Notes under the pieces: model-generated
Databases searched by the model: none
Told to the model about the DNA's origin: nothing
Seen by the model: only the letters and a program-made list of their open reading frames with translations
Assembly: GCA_016928195.1 (NCBI GenBank)
Contig: JAFGLF010000044.1
Location: 124,001 to 188,000, forward strand
Origin: Elusimicrobiota bacterium
Lineage (GTDB): Bacteria > Elusimicrobiota > UBA8919
Direction: 5' to 3'
Length of the DNA: 64,000 bases
Shown here: positions 35,137-44,752 of the stretch, one piece after another
How positions within the stretch are numbered: position 1 is the stretch's first letter
Layout of the letters: the number at the start of each line of letters is the position of its first letter
Position numbers and translations under genes: made by a program

Positions 35137-35145
35137 AAAACTAAT

Positions 35146-36207
35146 ATGGATAAAGACAAACAATATATGAAATTGGCTTTACAGCTTGCCGAAAAAGGAC
35201 GGGGCTGGGTAAGCCCCAATCCTATGGTTGGCTGTGTAATCGTCAGGAACGGAAACGTCATATCAACAGGTTATCATGAATACTTCGGAGGAGCACATGC
35301 AGAACTTGACGCACTGAAAAAATGCAAACCCGGCCAGGCAAAAGGGGCAGATATGTATGTCAACCTCGAACCCTGCTGTCACTATAATAAAAAAACAGAC
35401 CCCTGCGTTCCTCTGATAATAAAAAGCGGCATTAAAAACGTCATAATCGCTATGAAAGACCCTAATCCGTTAGTTTCGGGAAAAGGCACAAGGCAATTAA
35501 AAATTTCGGGAATACAATGCAAAACCGGGATTCTGCAAGAAGAGGCAGAACAATTGAACGAATCATATATAAAATTCATAACAAAAAAAATTCCTTTTGT
35601 TACTTTGAAAATGGCTTTTTCTGCGGACGGCAAAACAAAAACTTCGACCGGTGACAGCAAATGGATAAGCTCGGACAGCTCAAGAAAAATCGTGCATACA
35701 CTCAGAAGTACGACGGATGCGGTACTTGTAGGTATAAACACCGTATTAAAAGACAATCCCGAATTAACTTCTCACGGAACAGGTAAAAACCCGGTAAGAG
35801 TTATACTGGACGAAAACCTGAAAATCCCTTTAAGTTCGAATGTAATCAACGGCCCGGGCATAACAGTAATAGCAGCCTCAAAAAGAGCGAATAAGCAGAA
35901 GAAATTAAAACTCAGGGAAATCGGGACCAAAATGCTCGAAATACCTCTAAAAAATACAGGGTACCTGAATCTGAAAAAACTGCTTATTGAACTTGGAAAA
36001 CTCGATATTTCATCTCTTCTGGTCGAAGGGGGAGAAACCATTGCCCGGTCATTTTTAGCCGAAAAACTCGTTGATAAAATTATGTTCTTTTTCTGTCCGA
36101 AAATTACTGCCGGTGCAAAGAAAATGAAAGACGCTGTTGTTATAAAAAACCCGTCAGTAAAAAAAATAGAAAACGATTTATTATACGAAGGATACTTAAA
36201 TAATTAA
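35146..36207 (+). CDS. ribD: Bifunctional riboflavin deaminase/reductase
   Basis: Carries out the deamination and side-chain reduction steps of riboflavin synthesis. N-terminal deaminase with zinc site HAELDAL and PCCHYNKKTDPC, flanked by GWVSPNPMVGCVIV; C-terminal reductase (about 150-353) with VTLKMAFSADGKTKT, STTDAVLVGINTVLKDNPELT and SLLVEGGETIARSFL. I prefer the ATG at 35146 (MDKDKQYMKLALQLAEKG) because the in-frame ATG at 35125 lies inside the hairpin arm, but either is possible. First gene after the FMN riboswitch. Confidence 0.94.
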   Translation: MDKDKQYMKLALQLAEKGRGWVSPNPMVGCVIVRNGNVISTGYHEYFGGAHAELDALKKCKPGQAKGADMYVNLEPCCHYNKKTDPCVPLIIKSGIKNVIIAMKDPNPLVSGKGTRQLKISGIQCKTGILQEEAEQLNESYIKFITKKIPFVTLKMAFSADGKTKTSTGDSKWISSDSSRKIVHTLRSTTDAVLVGINTVLKDNPELTSHGTGKNPVRVILDENLKIPLSSNVINGPGITVIAASKRANKQKKLKLREIGTKMLEIPLKNTGYLNLKKLLIELGKLDISSLLVEGGETIARSFLAEKLVDKIMFFFCPKITAGAKKMKDAVVIKNPSVKKIENDLLYEGYLNN

Positions 36208-36298
36208 AAAGATTAAAAGATTGAAAGATTCAAAGATTTCTAAATCTTTATAATTTTTCTAATTTTTCAATCTTTATAATTTTTCTAACCTTTAATTT
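36208..36298. repeat. Word-echo spacer, word AAAGATT / AATCTTT
   Basis: Left arm: AAAGATT, AAAAGATT, GAAAGATT, CAAAGATT in succession. Right arm: AATCTTTATAATTTTTCT twice with variations, ending at the start codon of the PHP gene. The right arm is made of the reverse complement of the left-arm word. Confidence 0.7.
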
Positions 36299-37291
36299 AT
36301 GAGCGAAGCGAAAGATTACTGCGGTGCTATCCATATACATACATCCTATTCCTTTGACGGCCACAGGAATATGGATGAAATCATAGAATCTGCAAACAGA
36401 TGCGGGCTGGACTTTATTGTTATCAGCGACCATTTTTCCCTTGAAGCAAAAAAATACGAAGGATGGTATAAAAACACCCTTGTTATTGTCGGCGAAGAAA
36501 TTACCCCGAGATACAATCATTACCTTGCACTTGATATAAAAAAAGCAGTTGTTACCGGCAGCGATGAAGATAAACCGCAGAAATACATAGACGAAGTCGC
36601 CGCACAGGGAGGGTTCGGGTTTATCGCCCACCCAGACCATACAGGCAACAAAAAATTCGGAGTCAAGTCATACATGTGGAAGGACTGGTCTGTAACAGGA
36701 TTTACCGGTTTCTGCATATGGGACCTGCAGACCGACTGGCAGGAAACCTTAACCGGTTATCCGAAAGCACTTTTGAGTTATTTATTTCCTGCGTATTTCC
36801 TGAAAGGTCCTAAAAAGGAAACACTCGAAAGATGGGATGCTATAAACCAGACGGAAAAAAAATATATACTGGGTGAAATAGATAATCACGAAAGCCGGAG
36901 GAAATATTTCGGAATCAAAGTAAAGGTCTTCAAGTTTGACCGGGCATTCAGAATGCTCCGGACACATATATTACTGGACGAACCGTTTTCGAATAATAGT
37001 GACGATATTAAAAAAGTTTATAATGCTTTCAAAACAGGGAAATCCTTTGTTTCGAACGATTACTTTTTCAATGCAAGGGGTTTCGAATTTTATGAACACA
37101 ACGGCAGAATAACCGCAAAAACACCGGTAAAAGCCGTTATCAGGATTGTGAAAAACGGAAAATACATAGCCGAAGAATTTACCGACAATCTGTCCCTGGG
37201 AATTTCAGAGAAGGGCGTATATAGATGCGAGTGTTATCTGAAAAAATTCGGGCTAAAACCCTGGATCTTTTCCAACCCCATCTTCATATGA
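36299..37291 (+). CDS. PHP-domain metal-dependent hydrolase
   Basis: A 330-residue protein with the PHP (polymerase and histidinol phosphatase) metal-binding motifs: IHIHTSYSFDGHRNMDEII at the N-terminus, VISDHFSLE, IVGEEIT and GFIAHPDHTGN. The C-terminal 150 residues are not assigned. PHP proteins hydrolyse phosphoesters, and this one lies inside the riboflavin gene run, where the phosphatase that removes phosphate from the ribityl intermediate is often unknown; that link is only a suggestion. No Shine-Dalgarno site is visible before the ATG. Confidence 0.78.
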   Translation: MSEAKDYCGAIHIHTSYSFDGHRNMDEIIESANRCGLDFIVISDHFSLEAKKYEGWYKNTLVIVGEEITPRYNHYLALDIKKAVVTGSDEDKPQKYIDEVAAQGGFGFIAHPDHTGNKKFGVKSYMWKDWSVTGFTGFCIWDLQTDWQETLTGYPKALLSYLFPAYFLKGPKKETLERWDAINQTEKKYILGEIDNHESRRKYFGIKVKVFKFDRAFRMLRTHILLDEPFSNNSDDIKKVYNAFKTGKSFVSNDYFFNARGFEFYEHNGRITAKTPVKAVIRIVKNGKYIAEEFTDNLSLGISEKGVYRCECYLKKFGLKPWIFSNPIFI

Positions 37292-37455
37292 AACGCGAAT
37301 GACCGCGAATAGAGAAGAAAACGCGAATTAACCTGCCCGCAGTGGCTGCGCCACAGGCGCTGCAGGCGGGCGCGAATGAAAGCCATTATTCATATTTAAT
37401 AATTCTTTGCGACCATTAGCGTTAGATTCGCGTGTATTAGCGTTCCGAGCAAAGC
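37292..37455. repeat. Word-echo spacer, word CGCGAAT / ATTCGCG, with GC-rich palindrome
   Basis: Left arm CGCGAATGACCGCGAATAG and ACGCGAATTAACC; centre a GC-rich palindrome GCCCGCAG...CTGCAGGCGGGC (about 37333-37371); right arm GCGACCATTAGCG, TTAGATTCGCG, TGTATTAGCGTT, ending shortly before ribE. The pap spacer (6280-6325) carries only the right-hand kind of words. Confidence 0.65.
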
Positions 37456-37465
37456 GAGGGAAACC

Positions 37466-38152
37466 ATGTTCACAGGTATAATCGAAGACCTTGGAATTAT
37501 TAAAAAAATAAATAAAAATCAGCTTACCGTTACCACAAAGCTGGATGGTATAAAACTTGGTGACAGTATCTGCATCAACGGAGTTTGTTTAACAACTACT
37601 CACTGCTCACCTGCCTCGCCGTCGTCAGGCGGGCTGCTCACTGCTCACTGCTCACTTATAAAGGCTGATATATCCGCAGAAACTCTAAAGCGGACAAACC
37701 TTGGCATGTTAAAACCCGGAGACAAGGTCAATCTCGAAAGGGCAATGAAAACGGACGGGCGGTTTGGCGGACATTTTGTAACAGGGCATATTGATGGCAT
37801 TGGAAAGATTAAAAAATTGGAAAGATTAAAAAATTTTAAGGTTATGAAGTTTTCTGTACCAGAAAGTTTATCAAAACATATAGTTGAAAAAGGTTCTATC
37901 GCCATCGACGGCATCAGTTTAACTGTCTCAGCAGTTACCCAACTCACTGCTCACCTGCCTCGCCGTCGTCAGGCGGGCTACTGCCTACTCACTGTTTCCG
38001 TAATTCCTTATACACTGAAAAACACAACTCTGGACATGAAAAAAGCAGGGGATACCGTAAATATCGAAACAGACATACTTTCTAAATATGTTTTGAAGTC
38101 ACCGGAAAAAAAAGAAATAACAATCGAGATGCTCAGAAAGGCAGGATTCTAA
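37466..38152 (+). CDS. ribE: Riboflavin synthase alpha chain with two in-frame repeat insertions
   Basis: Dismutates two 6,7-dimethyl-8-ribityllumazines to riboflavin. Clear family hallmarks: MFTGIIEDLG start, ADISAETLKRTNLG, GGHFVTGHIDG, KGSIAIDGISLTV, NTTLDMKKAGDTVNIETDIL. Riboflavin synthase is an internal duplication of two barrels; here the same loop of each barrel (after CLTTT and after SLTVSAVT) is lengthened by about 14 and 13 residues relative to the E. coli enzyme. Both extensions contain the same 37-bp element, read in different frames. At 228 residues the protein is slightly long. GGGAAACC lies before the ATG. Confidence 0.92.
   Translation: MFTGIIEDLGIIKKINKNQLTVTTKLDGIKLGDSICINGVCLTTTHCSPASPSSGGLLTAHCSLIKADISAETLKRTNLGMLKPGDKVNLERAMKTDGRFGGHFVTGHIDGIGKIKKLERLKNFKVMKFSVPESLSKHIVEKGSIAIDGISLTVSAVTQLTAHLPRRRQAGYCLLTVSVIPYTLKNTTLDMKKAGDTVNIETDILSKYVLKSPEKKEITIEMLRKAGF
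37599..37635 (+). repeat. 37-bp element, copy 1, within ribE (N-terminal barrel)
   Basis: Identical over 37 bp to copy 2 at 37943. GC-rich core GCCTCGCCGTCGTCAGGCGGG with inverted ends, flanked by CACTGCTCACTGCTCAC words. Here it is read as HCSPASPSSGG. Confidence 0.85.
37943..37979 (+). repeat. 37-bp element, copy 2, within ribE (C-terminal barrel)
   Basis: Same 37 bp as copy 1, but read one frame over, giving LTAHLPRRRQAG. It lies in the loop equivalent to that of copy 1. Confidence 0.85.
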
Positions 38153-38155
38153 TAA

Positions 38156-38285
38156 GACACGTTGATAGGTTGATACGTTGATATGTAAAACCTAAATCCG
38201 TATCACCGTATTTCGTATCACCATATTTCCGTATTTCCATATTTCCATATCACCGTATTTCCATATCACCGGAATCAGAGGTATA
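38156..38285. repeat. Word-echo spacer, words TTGATACG / CGTATCAC
   Basis: TTGATAGG, TTGATACG, TTGATATG on the left; GTATCACCGTATTTCC words on the right, up to ribBA. The 60 bp 38171-38230 occur again, perfectly and in reverse orientation, at 61010-61069. A looser relative lies ahead of ribH (39495-39590). Confidence 0.8.
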
Positions 38286-38288
38286 TAT

Positions 38289-39485
38289 ATGCTATTTTCG
38301 TCGATGAAAGATGCAATCAAAGATTACAAAAAAGGCAAAGCAGTAATTATTGTGGATGACCCGTCGCGCGAAAACGAAGGCGACATAGTTTTTGCAGCAG
38401 AAAAAATCACTCCTGCAAAAATAAACTTCATGGCAAAACACGGCAGGGGACTTATCTGTATTACGGTTGAAGGCAGACGCCTTGACGAACTGGAACTGGG
38501 ACCCATGGTTACAAACGGCGCAGAGGTACGCGAGGCAGCATTTACCGTTTCAGTTGACGCCAAACACGGCATAACCACAGGTATCTCTGCACACGACAGG
38601 GCAGCAACCGTCAAAGCAATTATAAATCCGAAGACCAAACCCGCCGATCTGATCAGGCCCGGACACATTTTTCCTCTGCGTTATAAGGAAGGCGGAGTAC
38701 TCGTACGTGCCGGACATACCGAATCCGGGGTTGACCTTGCAAGAATGGCAAACCTGTATCCCGCAAGCGTTATCTGCGAAATAATGAACGAAGACGGGAC
38801 AATGGCGCGTATGCCCCAGCTTTTAAAATTCGCCGGGAAACATAAACTGAAAATCATTACAATCGCACAGCTCATAGAATACAGACGCCGGACCGAAAAG
38901 CTTATAGAAAAAATAACATCAACGAACTTTCCGACACGCTACGGAAATTTCATACTGCATTCATATATAGACAAACTTACCGGGGAAAACCATATTGCTC
39001 TGGTAAAAGGGAATGTAAGAAACAAAAAGAACGTGCTCGTACGCGTACATTCGTCCTGTCTTACAGGAGATACATTACATTCGGTAAGATGCGATTGCGG
39101 GGACCAGCTGGAAAAATCGATGCAGCTTATCCAGAAAGAAGGTAAAGGTGTACTGTTATATATACACCAGGAAGGAAGGGGAATAGGTCTTGCCAACAAA
39201 ATTAAAGCATACGAACTGCAGGACATGGGCTACGACACCGTAGAGGCAAACATAAAACTCGGATTCAAGCCCGACCTGCGCGACTACGGCATAGGCGCCC
39301 AGATACTTGCAGACCTGGGACTGTCAACAATAAAACTTTTAACTAACAATCCGAAAAAAATCGTCGGACTTGAAGGTTACGGTTTAAAAGTCACAAAAAG
39401 AATCCCGGTCAAAGTTAAGCCAAGGTCTAAATTCGCAAGAAAATATTTAAAAACAAAAAAGGAAAAATTCGGCCATCTTTTGTAA
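38289..39485 (+). CDS. ribBA: Bifunctional DHBP synthase / GTP cyclohydrolase II
   Basis: Makes both riboflavin precursors: 3,4-dihydroxy-2-butanone 4-phosphate from ribulose 5-phosphate, and the pyrimidine from GTP. 398 residues, normal for the fusion. DHBP domain (1-200): DDPSRENEGDIVFAAE, TTGISAHDRAATV, GHTESGVDLARMA. GTP cyclohydrolase II domain (205-398): zinc site SSCLTGDTLHSVRCDCGDQL, HQEGRGIGLANKIKAY, DLRDYGIGAQIL, LLTNNPKK. AGAGG precedes the ATG. Riboflavin operon gene under the FMN riboswitch. Confidence 0.97.
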   Translation: MLFSSMKDAIKDYKKGKAVIIVDDPSRENEGDIVFAAEKITPAKINFMAKHGRGLICITVEGRRLDELELGPMVTNGAEVREAAFTVSVDAKHGITTGISAHDRAATVKAIINPKTKPADLIRPGHIFPLRYKEGGVLVRAGHTESGVDLARMANLYPASVICEIMNEDGTMARMPQLLKFAGKHKLKIITIAQLIEYRRRTEKLIEKITSTNFPTRYGNFILHSYIDKLTGENHIALVKGNVRNKKNVLVRVHSSCLTGDTLHSVRCDCGDQLEKSMQLIQKEGKGVLLYIHQEGRGIGLANKIKAYELQDMGYDTVEANIKLGFKPDLRDYGIGAQILADLGLSTIKLLTNNPKKIVGLEGYGLKVTKRIPVKVKPRSKFARKYLKTKKEKFGHLL

Positions 39486-39590
39486 GGAACACAAATAAAC
39501 GTTGATATGCTGATATGCTGATACGTATATATGTGAAAATCATTTAACCATATCACCGTATCACCGTATTTCCGTATCAGCGGTAATCAG
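39486..39590. repeat. Word-echo spacer ahead of ribH
   Basis: GTTGATATGCTGATATGCTGATACG on the left and CCATATCACCGTATCACCGTATTTCC / GTATCAGCGGTAATCAGCG on the right; a relative of the 38156 element with a different centre (TATATATGTGAAAATCATTTAA). Confidence 0.65.
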
Positions 39591-39605
39591 CGATTAGGAG
39601 GTTTC

Positions 39606-40073
39606 ATGTCAAAGGTTTTTGAAGGTAAACTGGTGGCAAGGGGATTGAGGTTTGGAATAGTCGTCTCAAGATTCAACGAGTTCATATCATCCAAACTTCT
39701 GGACGGCTGTCTTGATTCGCTCAGGAGGCACGATGCAGACGACAAGAATATTGACGTTGCATGGGTACCGGGCTCTTTTGAAATCCCGCATGCAGCAAAA
39801 AAACTTGCTTCGTCAAAAAAATACGATGCAGTTATATGCCTCGGTGCTGTAATAAAAGGCGATACACCGCATTATGATTACATCGCATCGGAAGTCACAA
39901 AAGGAATCGCGATAACCGGCCTGGAAACCGGCATACCGATAGCTTTCGGTGTAATCACGACAGACACACTCGAACAGGCAATAGAACGCGCAGGAACAAA
40001 GTCAGGCAACAAAGGTGCAGAAGCAGCAATGACAGCAATAGAAATGGCAAACCTGTACGATGTAATAAGATAG
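39606..40073 (+). CDS. ribH: 6,7-dimethyl-8-ribityllumazine synthase
   Basis: Condenses the RibA and RibB products to lumazine, the substrate of RibE. 155 residues, the normal length. Motifs: [46 protein letters not shown] followed by ASEVTKGI, and [21 protein letters not shown] precedes the ATG at ideal spacing. Last riboflavin gene of the run. Confidence 0.97.
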   Translation: MSKVFEGKLVARGLRFGIVVSRFNEFISSKLLDGCLDSLRRHDADDKNIDVAWVPGSFEIPHAAKKLASSKKYDAVICLGAVIKGDTPHYDYIASEVTKGIAITGLETGIPIAFGVITTDTLEQAIERAGTKSGNKGAEAAMTAIEMANLYDVIR

Positions 40074-40180
40074 TTCAGAGTTTAAAGTTACAAGTGACTA
40101 AAGTTTAAAGTGCCTAAAATTACAAGTGCCTAAAGTTAAGGAATAACTTGTAACTTGTAATTTGTAATTTGTAACTTTCA
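40074..40180. repeat. Word-echo spacer, words ACAAGTG-CTAAAGTT / AACTTGTAA
   Basis: Left arm has GTTACAAGTGAC, TAAAGTTTAAAGTGCC, ATTACAAGTGCC, TAAAGTTAAGG; right arm has TAACTTGTAACTTGTAATTTG and TAATTTGTAACTTTC. The 24180-24234 spacer before ppk1's end carries the same AACTTGTAACTTG words. Confidence 0.65.
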
Positions 40181-40188
40181 TTTATCTC

Positions 40189-40217
40189 TTGACGTACAGC
40201 ACTATTTTTGCCATAAT
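40189..40217 (+). promoter_or_regulatory. Promoter ahead of nusB
   Basis: TTGACG (40189-40194), 17-bp spacer, CATAAT (40212-40217). It would give nusB and ligA a start independent of the riboswitch. Confidence 0.55.
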
Positions 40218-40348
40218 TATTATATTTACATCCGTAACTTGTCGTAGCGTAGCGGAGATCCGCTGTGGCGGATAACTTGTCATTTGTCATTTGTCATTTG
40301 CCCGCTTCGCCCGCGAAGCGAGGCGAGTCATTCGTAATGGAGTTATTT

Positions 40349-40762
40349 ATGGGCTCAAGAAGAACATCACGTGAATGTGCAATGCAAATACTCTACACAA
40401 TGGACGTCTGCAGAATGCCCAAAAAAGAGGCAGAGGAATCATTCTGGCAGACAAAAACCTATTCAAATGATGTGGTCTCATTTGCAAACGAACTTGTTGA
40501 CGGCACCTCCGGCAACCTTAACGAAATCGACAATATTTTAATGGAAATAGCCGAAAACTGGGAATTGAACCGCATGGCAGGTGTTGACAAAGCAATACTC
40601 AGGATAGCATCCTATGAACTTATCTATACTCCAAAAACACCTTCCAATGCCGTTATAAACGAAGCAATAGAACTTGCAAAGAGCTTTTCAACCGACGATT
40701 CAGGCAAATTTGTCAACGGTATTTTGGACAAAGTAAAAAAATCCCAAAAAAATAAAATATAA
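40349..40762 (+). CDS. nusB: Transcription antitermination factor NusB
   Basis: RNA-binding factor that joins NusE (S10) on boxA of rRNA leaders. The 137-residue helical protein matches family length: SRRTSRECAMQILYTMD at the N-terminus, WELNRMAGVDKAILRIASYE, and TPSNAVINEAIELAKSFS followed by TDDSGKFVNGILDKV at the end. I chose the ATG at 40349, which has GGAG seven bases upstream; the earlier in-frame codons translate a GC-rich palindromic repeat (GCCCGCTTCGCCCGCGAAGC region). It follows ribH, a common neighbour of nusB. Confidence 0.93.
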   Translation: MGSRRTSRECAMQILYTMDVCRMPKKEAEESFWQTKTYSNDVVSFANELVDGTSGNLNEIDNILMEIAENWELNRMAGVDKAILRIASYELIYTPKTPSNAVINEAIELAKSFSTDDSGKFVNGILDKVKKSQKNKI

Positions 40763-42974
<2,212 letters not shown>

Positions 42975-43380
42975 CGAATATGTTGCATTTAATTCTCAAA
43001 GCATAGCCTTATATATGTATAATAATGCCGTTCCTAACATATAACTCAAGAACCCAAGAACTCGAGAACCCAAGAACGCCTTTTTTATCTACCTATCTAC
43101 CTATTTCCAATACTTTATCTCCAAATTACCGCACTTATTTCCCACAACATCTCTAAAATCTTCAATATATTCCACTTACTCACTTACTCACTCACTCACT
43201 CACTCACTGTCTCATAGAGTGCTAAGGATTTCAGACCCCTTTTTTACCCTAAATTTTAACCAAAATCAGCCATTAGACAACAAAAAAATAAAAAACTTAA
43301 AGTAAAAAATAGCCACCTTCCCAAAAACTTAAATTTAGGCCTTTTTAAGCTACTTTTTGACTATTTAAGGTACTTAACAG

Positions 43381-43460
43381 CGTTGAGGTCCTTAGGACCG
43401 TTGAGTCCGGAGGACGAAATCCGCCTGTGGCGGAAACAAATGAACGCCGTTTTCCTTCTC
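43381..43460. repeat. Composite spacer repeat
   Basis: GTTGAGGTCCTTAGGACC, GTTGAGTCCGGAGGACG, AAATCCGCCTGTGGCGGAAAC then AAATGAACGCCGTTTTCC: the palindrome A, palindrome B, GAACGCCGTT order seen at 23037 and 34567. Confidence 0.75.
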
Positions 43461-43870
43461 CCTGAAGTTTATAAAATTAAGGTTTTAACCTAAAATCCGC
43501 AATTCGAAATTGAGAATTCGAAATTTAATCCGCCTCCGGCGGACCTTGCCCATCTTCCTGTGCAACTTTTTACTTGACTTTTCTATATCTTTCTATTATA
43601 ATAACTTCAGCAAAATCCCATTCCGGTAATACTTCCAATCTTGACTTAGGAACTTGAAAAATAGTTCAATAGTTTACTACAAGCAATTTTATAATAAAAA
43701 TATCAAATTCGTCATTATCCTTAAATCCACAATTCGTAATCGAAAATGCAGTTTATAAATAAGACTTTAACCTAAAATCCGAAATCCTTCCGCCTAGGCG
43801 GAAGACCCGCCTAAATGCCGAAGCTAATGCACGCCATCTTATGAAATTTGAGGTGGGCTTTTGGCGGGTA

Positions 43871-43900
43871 AAGTGTTTGCGACTTTGCTCGCAAACACTT
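43871..43900 (+). repeat. Strong hairpin at the island boundary
   Basis: AAGTGTTTGCGA (43871-43882) and TCGCAAACACTT (43889-43900) form a perfect 12-bp stem with loop CTTTGC, about 90 bp before the first island gene. A weak T-content follows, so a terminator is possible but not convincing. It could equally be the end of an inserted element. Confidence 0.5.
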
Positions 43901-43986
43901 TCTGGAGCCACCCTGGAGGTTAATAAGGTAGAATATTAATGAGGCAAAATTAAGAATTAATAATTAAAATTTAAAAAGGAGACAAA

Positions 43987-44679
43987 ATGCGTTGTCCAAG
44001 ATGCAATACAGAAAATAAAGAATCATCTAATTTTTGCAAAAAATGTGGTGAAAAAATATTAAAGCCAGACACAAATACTCAAAGAGTTACAATAGAACAA
44101 AGATATTTACCTATACCCAAAGAAGAAAATATTTTTCCTCATTCATTCAAAGAATTATTTAATAAATCTAATTTGGGTTTTGGCTGGTTTGTGTGGTGGC
44201 GTTCTCTCGGAATGGCGCTTTTATTTACATTTTTAATCAGTATAATCATTACTATACTTTTTGGACATATCGAAGATAATGAACTGGGCGCCATTGGACA
44301 GCTATTGGGTATTATCGGTTATATAATTGGATATAATTATTCTGCAAAATTAGCAAGCAGAAAAAAATATGGAATTATAATAAAAAAATTTATTGGATGG
44401 TCAATTGCTTGGAGAGTTTACATATACTCATTAATGCTTGCTATCCCGTATATGCTTATTGGGATATTTGCTGCTATTAGTATTCCTAAAATGGCAGACT
44501 CTATAAAAGCAAGCAGTAGTTTATCGGTCCTTTGTTATATTATCCTTATTCTTCTTGCGATTGTAGTTTGCGGTTTTTTTATTCTTACTCCTTTTTTATT
44601 GATTTTTCTAACTGGACGTGTAAGTAATATCATAATTCTTAGGAAATTTAAAAAATATAATATTAATGAAGAAAAATAA
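43987..44679 (+). CDS. Zinc-ribbon membrane protein
   Basis: A 230-residue protein: N-terminal zinc ribbon CPRCN...FCKKCGEKI (residues 3-24), a linker, then about four transmembrane segments (about 75-97, 102-120, 140-165, 178-208). AAGGAGA precedes the ATG. The next gene product also combines a zinc ribbon and membrane segments, so they may work together. No enzymatic motif. First gene of the AT-rich island. Confidence 0.72.
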   Translation: MRCPRCNTENKESSNFCKKCGEKILKPDTNTQRVTIEQRYLPIPKEENIFPHSFKELFNKSNLGFGWFVWWRSLGMALLFTFLISIIITILFGHIEDNELGAIGQLLGIIGYIIGYNYSAKLASRKKYGIIIKKFIGWSIAWRVYIYSLMLAIPYMLIGIFAAISIPKMADSIKASSSLSVLCYIILILLAIVVCGFFILTPFLLIFLTGRVSNIIILRKFKKYNINEEK

Positions 44680-44752
44680 CCTTTGCCTGGGACTTTAGAA
44701 GATAGTGTTTAACCTATTGATTTATCTAAGTAAGTAGCAAGGCTGAGTTAAA

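Larger units (their letters stand above)
34568..35145. other. 578-bp spacer with tandem repeats, promoter, riboswitch and palindromes
   Basis: No protein gene is visible. The stretch holds composite palindromic repeat sequence (34567-34625), a 50-bp tandem duplication (34631-34680 and 34681-34730, one mismatch noted) ending in a partial third copy, the riboflavin operon promoter, the FMN riboswitch with terminator, a GTCCCGAT-AAA-ATCGGGAC palindrome (35045-35063) and a nested hairpin before ribD. Confidence 0.8.
42975..43986. other. 1-kb gene-free, repeat-filled boundary region
   Basis: No plausible gene on either strand. It holds AGAACCCAAGAACTCGAGAACC words with GAACGCC tails (43022-43084), CTACCTATCTACC words, a TCAC tandem tract (43175-43207), a composite palindromic repeat (43381-43460), TAACCTAAAATCCG words twice (43481-43500 and 43766-43782), palindromes TCCGCCTCCGGCGGA (43530-43546) and CTTCCGCC-TA-GGCGGAAG (43787-43804), and a 12-bp-stem hairpin (43871-43900). 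Downstream the base composition becomes much more AT-rich. Confidence 0.75.

Noticed and set aside
40265-40348. N-terminal extension of NusB
   Set aside because: It translates GTCATTTGTC words and a palindrome; NusB family members begin near SRRTSRE.
43175-43207. TCAC tandem tract as a possible origin or satellite
   Set aside because: Short, irregular, and like the other word tracts in spacers; no DnaA-box cluster or dnaA gene is near.
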